From contig JADKCF010000008.1 of NCBI GenBank assembly GCA_016714765.1, forward strand, positions 62,001-126,000: 64,000 nucleotides of DNA. Direction: 5' to 3'. Below are positions 20,701 to 27,402 of the stretch, one piece after another. The notes beneath the pieces are model-generated. The model was not told where the DNA came from, searched no databases, and was given only the letters and a program-made list of their open reading frames with translations. Every line of letters begins with the position of its first letter. Position 1 is the first letter of the stretch. The DNA comes from Saprospiraceae bacterium (GTDB lineage Bacteria; Bacteroidota; Bacteroidia; Chitinophagales; Saprospiraceae). The translations under genes were made by a program, and so were the position numbers.

Positions 20701-21129
20701 TCTGCTAAAGATTTTGCACAGGCTGCAGCGAGGCAGTCAGCACTCCGCAAAGCCCTTGAAGAAATCCAGAATGGCAAGAAAGAGCAAGGCCAGGGTTCGA
20801 AGGAACTCGAGGAAATCATAAATAATATGGACAGAATCGAGACCGAACTGGTAAATAAGCGTCTGAATAGTGAGACGCTGAAAAGAATGAAGGACATAGA
20901 GACTCGTCTGCTGGAAGCTGAGAAAGCTGAAAGACAAAGAGAGCTCGATAATAAGAGAAAATCTGAAACTGCTCAGGAAAAAAGAAAAGAGATGCCCCCT
21001 GCATTGCAGGATTATCTAAAGAAAAGACAGGCAGAAATAGATATGTACAAGTCAGTTTCCCCATCCTTAAAACCATATTATAAAACGCTGGTAGATGATT
21101 ATTACAAATCGCTCAAGGCAATAAAATAA
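17747..21129 (+). CDS. DUF4175-type membrane protein with long coiled coil (one frameshift)
   Basis: Two overlapping frames (17747-19666 and 19543-21129) join if one A is restored in the run near 19490, giving NIKNQQEFQTQPEEIQQKQE. The whole is about 1128 residues. Two N-terminal membrane helices (residues 30-50 and 57-75) and one near 160-180 are followed by a beta-rich extracytoplasmic part with Ig-like pattern (residues 190-490). About 450 residues of Lys/Glu/Gln coiled coil follow, including a short KEG repeat near 20660-20690. Length and layout match the DUF4175 group of Bacteroidota. Function unknown. Downstream lie an anti-sigma-type ATPase and ybeY on the same strand. Confidence 0.7.
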
Positions 21130-21212
21130 TTTTCACCTTTTTATCAAAATTAGAAAACAAAATTATAGGTCGGCACAATATTTGGTTCATTCATTAATGT
21201 CAGTTATTTAAA

Positions 21213-21626
21213 ATGAAATATCACATGTTAACCATATCTTCCAACCCCAACAATATACTGGAGGTAGAATCCTACCTCAGAAAACTCGATTTTAATATTG
21301 CACTTAATTCTGAAAAATATGCAGACATTTTGATAAGCCTCACAGAAGCGGTCAATAATGCCATCATTCACGGCAATAAAAGTGATGAGTCCAAACATGT
21401 AAGCATTCACGTACGGGAGAAGGATAATGGTCTCGCCTTTTGTGTGACTGACGAAGGTGTAGGTTTCAATCCTGGTGGGGTTCCTGATCCCACCTGCGCA
21501 GATAATCTGGAGTGTTGCGGGGGCAGGGGAGTGTATATCATGAAAGCATTAGCGGATGATATCACTTTCGAAGACAATGGACGCAAGGTGGAAATGTACT
21601 TTGACTTGAAAGGACAGACCGCCTGA
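21213..21626 (+). CDS. Anti-sigma-type serine kinase (HATPase domain, RsbW-like)
   Basis: 137 residues forming a stand-alone GHKL ATPase domain: N box EAVNNAIIHGN (residues 46-56), G1 box DEGVGFNP, G2 box GGRGVYIMKALADD. This layout fits RsbW/SpoIIAB-type kinases of partner-switching systems, which bind sigma factors or phosphorylate STAS antagonists. No STAS protein, phosphatase or cognate sigma factor is visible nearby, so its partner is unknown. It lies 83 bases after the DUF4175 gene and 11 bases before ybeY. Confidence 0.8.
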   Translation: MKYHMLTISSNPNNILEVESYLRKLDFNIALNSEKYADILISLTEAVNNAIIHGNKSDESKHVSIHVREKDNGLAFCVTDEGVGFNPGGVPDPTCADNLECCGGRGVYIMKALADDITFEDNGRKVEMYFDLKGQTA

Positions 21627-21637
21627 TTTTTACTGGA

Positions 21638-22069
21638 ATGGCACCTGATTTGATTTCCTTTCATGTTGAAGAAAATGTGGAGCACCCCTTTCTTCAAAAT
21701 GAAAATAGTTATGTCCAATGGTTGACCTACGTAGCTAAAAGTGAACAAAAAATCATAAGCCAGCTTACCTACATCTTTTGCTCAGATGACTATCTTCTTG
21801 ATATCAATATCAAATATCTTGGGCACGATTACTACACCGATATCATTACTTTTCCGTACAAAGAGGGCGATGAAATAGAAAGTGATCTCTATATCAGTCT
21901 GGATAGAGTCAAAGAAAACGCAGACGAATACAACGTAAGCTTTGAAAACGAACTCAAAAGGGTGATGGTTCACGGTTTGCTTCACCTTATGGGTTATGCA
22001 GATAAATCAGAAGAGGAAATTACACAGATGCGCCAAAAAGAAGACTATTATATAAGCACTTTCGTGTAG
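21638..22069 (+). CDS. ybeY: Endoribonuclease YbeY, 16S rRNA maturation
   Basis: 143 residues. The metal site HGLLHLMGYAD near the C-terminus corresponds to the family's HGxLHLxGYDH; the third ligand position is Asp/Lys-rich rather than His, a variant I recognise from Bacteroidota. The N-terminal half has the expected strand FCSDDYLLDINIKYLGHDYYTDIITFP. YbeY is a Zn-dependent single-strand RNase in 16S rRNA 3' end processing and ribosome quality control. It starts 11 bases after the anti-sigma-type kinase gene, so probably one operon. Confidence 0.88.
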   Translation: MAPDLISFHVEENVEHPFLQNENSYVQWLTYVAKSEQKIISQLTYIFCSDDYLLDINIKYLGHDYYTDIITFPYKEGDEIESDLYISLDRVKENADEYNVSFENELKRVMVHGLLHLMGYADKSEEEITQMRQKEDYYISTFV

Positions 22070-22091
22070 CGTTTTTAATTTTTATTATTAG

Positions 22092-22817
22092 TCACAGAAC
22101 ATTCCTGAGTACCTCCAGAGAGTTTAAATCCTTAAATCCGCTGTTGTGTATTTTATAATATTTTATCAGTTGGTCAGCAAGGCTGTTTCTTTGCATTTTT
22201 GTCAGTTGCAACTGTGAGATGTGCTCACGGTCTGTTTGCGACAACTTATAGAAAACCTTGCTGTCTTCCAGGTCCATAATATATTCGCTACCTCCATGAT
22301 ATTCACAAAACATACCTTCAAGCATGTCAAAGTAGGTATCCCTATCATTGATGTTAGTCATAGGTCCAAAGCCCAGATGATGGCTCAATTCTATCATAAA
22401 CAACAGGTGAAGGCACGGATGACTATGAGACCTGGCATCCATATGTTCGAGCCAGTGTGCTATGAAATCATACAGCTCAGTATTGGCTTCTTTTTCTCGG
22501 ATCGCATTTCTGCATACCTCCAGCATAAAGATTGCCATGGATGACAGGATTACATCAGTATTGATAAGCTTATAGTGATATTGCAGTGAGATCTCTTTTA
22601 TACGTGCCAGTTTATCAGATTCTTGCTCATATGCAATGATGTTTACTATATTCAGATGTCTGTATATTGCTGCTTTGGATCCAGACCTGGCAGTGCGGAC
22701 ACCGGATACAATAAAAGATTTCATCCCTTTCTCCCGAGTGTATATATCACAGATGATGCTGGTTTCGGAGTATTTTATAGTCCTGAATATAATGCCTGAT
22801 GAAGAGTATAACTTCAT
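22092..22817 (-). CDS. recO: DNA repair protein RecO
   Basis: 241 residues of usual length. The N-terminal OB-fold starts SSSGIIFRTIKYSETSIICDIYTREKG and is followed by FIVSGVR, as in RecO proteins. The rest is the helical domain, without the zinc-binding Cys cluster found in some homologues. RecO loads RecA onto SSB-coated single-stranded DNA with RecR in the RecFOR pathway. It is the last gene of a tight minus-strand operon (seven-base gap to the 103-residue gene) and converges on ybeY. Confidence 0.88.
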   Translation of the reverse strand: MKLYSSSGIIFRTIKYSETSIICDIYTREKGMKSFIVSGVRTARSGSKAAIYRHLNIVNIIAYEQESDKLARIKEISLQYHYKLINTDVILSSMAIFMLEVCRNAIREKEANTELYDFIAHWLEHMDARSHSHPCLHLLFMIELSHHLGFGPMTNINDRDTYFDMLEGMFCEYHGGSEYIMDLEDSKVFYKLSQTDREHISQLQLTKMQRNSLADQLIKYYKIHNSGFKDLNSLEVLRNVL

Positions 22818-22824
22818 GGCATTG

Positions 22825-23136
22825 TTAAAATTCCCATCCTTCGATAGGCTCTACACTATATTTCTGCTTAGACAAGATTCTTTGTTTCTGTCTTTCCATG
22901 ATCAGCTTTGCCAGAGCGATATGGGGTGCATCATCGCCCAATGGGGTGAGGGCAATATCTATTTTTTTTTCTTCTACATCTAGTCTGTACAAATAACTAA
23001 GCAGGAGGTCTTTGTCATTGGCCAGGAACCACTCGACCCTGTCAGCTATGATATCCAGGATTTGAGCATCACCTACATTATTGGGTACATGGTCTATGTT
23101 CAGATCGTTGTAGATCAATTGAAAACTATCGTTCAC
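22825..23136 (-). CDS. Conserved small protein of unknown function
   Basis: 103 residues, no signal peptide or membrane helix. It is rich in acidic and aliphatic residues (QILDIIADRVEWFLANDKDLLLSYLYRLDV, ALTPLGDDAPHIALAKLIMERQKQRIL) and predicted to be mainly helical. The start is two bases after the stop of the GH3-type synthetase gene and the stop is seven bases before recO. I recall similar small proteins in Bacteroidota but know no function. Confidence 0.7.
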   Translation of the reverse strand: MNDSFQLIYNDLNIDHVPNNVGDAQILDIIADRVEWFLANDKDLLLSYLYRLDVEEKKIDIALTPLGDDAPHIALAKLIMERQKQRILSKQKYSVEPIEGWEF

Positions 23137-23138
23137 GT

Positions 23139-24665
23139 TTAAAGAGTATTGTATGAATGAATGAAATGACTTAATTCCTCAATATATTTCCTGTCATTGG
23201 AAAGACGTGGTATTTTGGACTGACCTCCCAGCTTACCTTTTGATTTGAGCCACATCTGAAAACTGCCTTTAGGCGCTGATAAAATAGAGAGTTGTTGCAA
23301 TGCCATGTCTTTGTGCCTTTTTGCATCATAATCTGAATTAACACAACGTAAATTATGGTCTAATAGTTTTTCAAAAGTGGGCAAGTCTTCGGGCGTTCTT
23401 TTGAATTCTATGAGCCATTGGTGTCCACCTTTTTCTTTTTTCTCCATAAATACAGGAGCTACAGTATAATCAGCCACCTCAGCATTCAATTCCTTGCATG
23501 TTTGAAAAAGCGCCTTGTCTGTATTGTGAACCATAACTTCCTCACCGAATACATTTATAAAGTGTTTTGTTCTGCCGCTGACCATAACTCTGTATGGTGC
23601 GGTATCAGTAAACTGTACTATATCTCCCGGTTTATATCTCCATAATCCGGATGAAGTCGAGATGACAAGGCAGTAGTCCTTTCCGAGTTCCACTTCGTGT
23701 AGCGTAAGGGTTTCCGGTTCTGAGTCATGTAAAGATTCAATAGGAATGAATTCATAGTATATATCATTATCCAGAAGCAGGAGCATTCCTTTTTGATGTA
23801 GTCTATCCTGAACGGCAAAATATCCTTCAGAAGCATTGTACACTTCATAATATTCTATATCATCGCCAGGTAGATATGTCTTGAACTGGTTGACATATGG
23901 TTCGAAACCCACACCGCCGTGAAAATATGTCTTGATGTTCGGCCATACCTGTCTGATGTTTTCTTTTCCTGTGATTTCCAGTATCCTGTTAAAAAGTACA
24001 ATAGTCCATGTAGGTACACCGGCAAACATGACGACATCCTCTTTAATACATTGATGAGCCATCTTTTCTATTTTCACTTCCCAGTCAGGCAGTAGTGCTG
24101 TCTCAAAATCTGGGGTATAAAAGGGGCGACCTACTATAGGCATCCTATTGAGCAAGATGGCAGAGACATCTCCGATGATGAGATGATCATTTACAGTCAC
24201 CAGTGATCCTCCCATGATGAGATTTTTACCATCAAAAATTCTAGCATCAGGCCTATTGGAGTACAGAATACTCATAGCATCCCAGCTTGCTGCTACATGA
24301 TTGTCAAAAAGAACTTCATCGGTGATAGGGATAAATTTGCTTTTATCGTTGGTGGTTCCTGATGATTTGGCAAACCAGACAACTTTGCCTGGCCAGAGGA
24401 TGTTTTCTTCCCCTTTCATCATTCTGTCTATGTATGGAAACAAGTACTCATATTCAGTAAGCGGGATATTTTTTTTAAAGTCGATGAGATTTCTGATCTG
24501 GTCGGCATGGTGCTCTTTGCCATACTCTGTTTCTTTTAGGCTCGAAATTAATGAAACAAACACCTCATTCTGCAATTCATATGGCGTCTGATACATAGCT
24601 TCAATTCTGGCCTTCCTGTATTTTAAGTACCCTTTTACCAATGCATTAAAAAAGGTGTAAATCAT
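23139..24665 (-). CDS. GH3 auxin-responsive family acyl-acid amido synthetase-like protein
   Basis: 508 residues of the adenylate-forming GH3 (plant auxin-conjugating) family, unrelated to glycoside hydrolase family 3. Visible landmarks are the nucleotide-binding loop WFAKSSGTTNDKSKFIPIT (residues 92-110), YEVYNASEGYFAVQD, GLWRYKPGDIVQFT and KHFINVFGEEV. Family members activate carboxylic acids with ATP and join them to amines or amino acids; bacterial substrates are largely unknown. It heads an operon with the small protein and recO, an association that says little about its role. Confidence 0.85.
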   Translation of the reverse strand: MIYTFFNALVKGYLKYRKARIEAMYQTPYELQNEVFVSLISSLKETEYGKEHHADQIRNLIDFKKNIPLTEYEYLFPYIDRMMKGEENILWPGKVVWFAKSSGTTNDKSKFIPITDEVLFDNHVAASWDAMSILYSNRPDARIFDGKNLIMGGSLVTVNDHLIIGDVSAILLNRMPIVGRPFYTPDFETALLPDWEVKIEKMAHQCIKEDVVMFAGVPTWTIVLFNRILEITGKENIRQVWPNIKTYFHGGVGFEPYVNQFKTYLPGDDIEYYEVYNASEGYFAVQDRLHQKGMLLLLDNDIYYEFIPIESLHDSEPETLTLHEVELGKDYCLVISTSSGLWRYKPGDIVQFTDTAPYRVMVSGRTKHFINVFGEEVMVHNTDKALFQTCKELNAEVADYTVAPVFMEKKEKGGHQWLIEFKRTPEDLPTFEKLLDHNLRCVNSDYDAKRHKDMALQQLSILSAPKGSFQMWLKSKGKLGGQSKIPRLSNDRKYIEELSHFIHSYNTL

Positions 24666-24867
24666 TCCTTTGGCTTTTTTGAAAGTGGAAAAATAAAAAA
24701 AAAATCCAATATCTGGAAATAAATTTTAACTTCTAAAATAACTTTTTTGAAAGTGTTGTAAGATCAGGGCTAAAACAAAGGCTTTTTTTAGTTGATGGAT
24801 TTTGTATCCTCAATATATTATCTCATCAAAAAATGGTGATTATTATAGGATATTATTAAAATACTGC

Positions 24868-24875
24868 TATTTTTG
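24868..24875 (+). promoter_or_regulatory. Candidate -7 promoter box of tRNA-Leu
   Basis: TATTTTTG, 13 bases before the first tRNA nucleotide. Position and sequence fit a Bacteroidota -7 box; no strong -33 box. Confidence 0.45.
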
Positions 24876-24888
24876 CATCCTGTTTTAA

Positions 24889-24972
24889 GCCCGGGTGCTG
24901 AAATTGGTAGACAGGCATGTTTGAGGGGCATGTGTTCGCAAGGACGTGCGGGTTCAAGTCCCGCTCCGGGCA
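24889..24972 (+). tRNA. tRNA-Leu (anticodon GAG)
   Basis: An 84-base class II tRNA. The acceptor stem GCCCGGG pairs with TCCGGGC (one G-T pair) and the discriminator is A. The anticodon stem CATGT/GCATG carries loop TTGAGGG with GAG at 24923-24925. A long variable arm (GTTC GCAA GGAC) and T arm GCGGGTTCAAGTCCCGC complete the cloverleaf. No CCA is encoded. GAG reads CUC and CUU leucine codons. Confidence 0.95.
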
Positions 24973-24996
24973 CTCACCAGCATCTTTGTTGTGAAA

Positions 24997-26296
24997 ATGT
25001 ACTTTGGAAATCTAGTTTTATGTCTGTTATCTTTGGTGTCAGGTATAAACCTATTCGGACAAAACTATAATTCTTATCTAAGTGGCGACCCTAATGATGT
25101 ACAGGTGAGTGTTTTGCCAGCCATAGTTTTGGCCGGTGGTGGCAGTGACAATGATGACGCCATGAAATGGATGTTGAAACGAGCAGCCGGCGGGGATGTA
25201 GTCGTGATAAGGGCGTCCGGCAGCAATGGTTATAACAGCTATTTTTTTTCTGAACTTGGGGTATCCGTAAACTCTGTGGAAACCCTCGTTTTCTACAATA
25301 AAAATGCCTCATACGAACCCTCAGTACTGGAAAAGATAAAAAAGCTGAAGTTATATTTATTGCGGGTGGTGATCAGGGCTTGTATTACCAATACTGGAAC
25401 GCTACACCACTCGGGGATTTGTTGGCACAAATAGCCCGAAATAAGGATAAAGTGCTAGGAGGAACCAGCGCAGGCATGATGGTACTGGGAAGTATGTTGT
25501 ATGCCCCCACAGGGACAGGGGTCATAAGTGATGAAGCACTCTTCAATCCATATCATTTCCACATGTCAGAGCTGGTTTTTAATCATTTTATCCAAATTCC
25601 GCTGCTCCACAATATGTTTTTTGATACTCACTTTGATGACAGAAACAGGACAGGGCGTTTGATGGTCTTTTTGGCTAGAGCAGCTGCAGAAAAAAACATC
25701 AGAGCCAGAGCTATCGCTTGTAATGAGTCGACGGCAGTTTGTATAGATGAAAAAATATAGCCACTGTATTCGGAGACACACCTGCATATCCTGACTATGC
25801 TTATTTTTTGGAGGTAAACTGCGAAGATGATTGGAAACCGCAAACAGTGGAGGCTGGAAAGCCGGTGAGTTGGTCTCCGGCTGGAGGCAATGCAGTCATT
25901 TCGCAGAGACTAAAAGGAAACCGTACCGGCACCAACAGGTTTGATCTGAATACATGGAAAATATTGGTTAGTGGTGATTTAGAACATTGGCAAATCAAGA
26001 ATGGTATTGTCTCCAAATCTGGTGCAACCTCAGCCCAATGTAAAATAGCTGTAACCGGTTTAGTCGATGGCACTTCATCCGTCCTGACGCCGTACCCTAA
26101 TCCTTCGGATAGTATTTTATATTTTGAGGATGCGGATGTGGCAAAATTGACTTCTATGGAAGGTGTTAATTTTGATACATGTAATCATTGCAGCTCACTG
26201 GATGTATCCAAAGTACCCAAAGGAGAATATATACTGATGATAATCAAAGGAGAAAAAAAGTATACTTACAAGGTCTGCATTATGACTGACCATTAA
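24997..26296 (+). CDS. Secreted S51 peptidase / cyanophycinase-like protein (two frameshifts)
   Basis: Three frames join at about 25345 and 25754; restoring one A in an A-run at each gives KKAEVIFIAGGDQ and DEKNIATVFGD. The product is about 434 residues. An upstream in-frame ATG (24946) lies inside the tRNA, so I take the ATG at 24997, which starts a signal peptide. The S51 domain shows AIVLAGGGSDNDDAM, GGDQ and the nucleophile elbow GGTSAGMM. The C-terminal 70 residues (TPYPNPSDSILYF, then VPKGEYILMIIKG) resemble a T9SS sorting domain. Cyanophycinases and relatives cleave Asp-linked peptides; substrate here unknown. Confidence 0.8.
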
Positions 26297-26350
26297 TGGT
26301 TTCTTCGTCGTTAGTTTAATATCTTTGATTTAAAAACCAGCTTGCACTAT

Positions 26351-26500
26351 TCAAGTCCTTGATAGATACATCTCCAAAATCCACTCATCTGTATTCTGTC
26401 CTTTTTGTGACTGATGGATACAGTACATGCCATTTTCCAGATATGCTATAGCGGTAGTGCCCGCAAGTTTGGATCCAAAATCAACGCCTGCAATAAGCAC
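26351..26500 (-). pseudogene. Truncated RNase H-like (DUF429-type) gene remnant
   Basis: A 49-codon frame beginning GTG six bases after the SDR stop and reading LIAGVDFGSKLAGTTAIAY, then DEWILEM. The first block resembles the N-terminal strand with catalytic Asp of DUF429/RuvC-like predicted nucleases, which are normally above 200 residues. The frame stops early and no continuation of the domain is found before the S51 peptidase gene, so it is a 5' fragment. Confidence 0.4.
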
Positions 26501-26506
26501 TGCCGT

Positions 26507-27214
26507 TTACAACTTGATAGACGACATACCGCCGTCAATATGAAGAATCTGACCGGTTACCCATTTTGCATTTTCTGACATCAGATATAAAGCTGCTTCT
26601 GCTATGTCTTCAGGAGTGCCAATAGCCTTCAGAGGGTGTCTCTGCCCAGCTGCCTGGATTTTTTCCGGTGAAGAAATAAGTTTTGCGCTCAGCTCTGTAT
26701 TTGTCAGGGACGGAGCAATTCCATTTACTCTGATGGTAGGACTAAGTTCTGCAGAGAGTGATCTTATCAGACCTTCTATCGCACCCTTTGAGGCCGCAAC
26801 AGATGCATGGAACGGCATACCTTGTGCCACAGCAACGGTACTGAACAATACGATAGAAGGATGCGCCTCAGATTTTTTCAATGCTGAAAGATTGGCTTTT
26901 ATGGTTTTGACAGCTCCCAGGACATTGATACTAAAATCATCCAAAAATTGTTGTTCGGAGATGGATTTGAATGGTTTGAGCGTGATGCTTCCAGGGCAAT
27001 ATACCAATCCATCACATGTATCAGGGAGTTCACCTTCCAGAAATGTATCCGTGAGAATATCTTTTCGGATATATGTCAGTAAATCAGAAGCTACCATTTG
27101 GTCAGGAAATCTTGAAATGACACACACTTCATACCCCTGTGATATGAGCTTCGTAACGATAGCATGTCCTATTCCTTTACTTCCTCCTACGACAACAAAT
27201 TTTTTAGCCTTCAT
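26507..27214 (-). CDS. SDR-family oxidoreductase with altered active site
   Basis: 235 residues starting MKAKKFVVVGG; an ATG eight codons earlier (27238) is possible but less likely. Residues 8-17 are the Rossmann motif (GGSKGIGHAI), and a FabG-like C-terminus (RVNGIAPSLTNTEL, GQILHIDGGMSS) is present. At the catalytic YxxxK site the sequence is SVAASKGAIEG, with Val where Tyr is expected, although Lys is kept and the Ser of LFSTVAV is present. This points to a non-classical SDR subfamily whose activity is unclear. It is followed directly by the DUF429-like remnant. Confidence 0.8.
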   Translation of the reverse strand: MKAKKFVVVGGSKGIGHAIVTKLISQGYEVCVISRFPDQMVASDLLTYIRKDILTDTFLEGELPDTCDGLVYCPGSITLKPFKSISEQQFLDDFSINVLGAVKTIKANLSALKKSEAHPSIVLFSTVAVAQGMPFHASVAASKGAIEGLIRSLSAELSPTIRVNGIAPSLTNTELSAKLISSPEKIQAAGQRHPLKAIGTPEDIAEAALYLMSENAKWVTGQILHIDGGMSSIKL

Positions 27215-27335
27215 ACTATTTGGTTTTTGAGTGAACATTGCTGAGATAGAATGGTTTTTCTCTGCAGGATTTTTTTATAATTTATTGTAAAATAACGCTC
27301 ATAGCAAGCAATTTTTGAAAATAAAATCGAGTTTA

Positions 27336-27368
27336 TTTGTATAATTTGTAAGAGCTCAACTATATTTG
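27336..27368 (+). promoter_or_regulatory. Candidate Bacteroidota promoter for the CHAT gene
   Basis: TTTG (27336-27339), a 21-base spacer and TATATTTG (27361-27368) match the -33/-7 pattern; the ATG follows 34 bases later. Confidence 0.5.
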
Positions 27369-27402
27369 TTACTGGATCAAATTATTTAAAAAAAAATATA
27401 CC

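Noticed and set aside
19372..20897. Long minus-strand frames rich in Phe, Leu and Ser (for example 19372-19986 and 19710-20090)
   Set aside because: They are antisense to the Lys/Glu-rich coiled coil of the DUF4175 gene; AAA and GAA codons read as TTT and TTC on the other strand. No start context or family features.
23139..24665. Reading the GH3-type gene as a glycoside hydrolase family 3 enzyme
   Set aside because: Its motifs (SSGTTNDKSKFIP, YKPGDIVQFT) belong to the adenylate-forming auxin-responsive GH3 family, unrelated to the true GH3 beta-glucosidase at 53267.
24946..24996. Upstream in-frame ATG for the S51 peptidase
   Set aside because: It lies within the tRNA-Leu T arm; the ATG at 24997 begins a proper signal peptide.
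26604..27230. 208-codon plus-strand frame opposite the SDR gene
   Set aside because: It lies antisense to a clear SDR gene and its translation has no recognisable family pattern.
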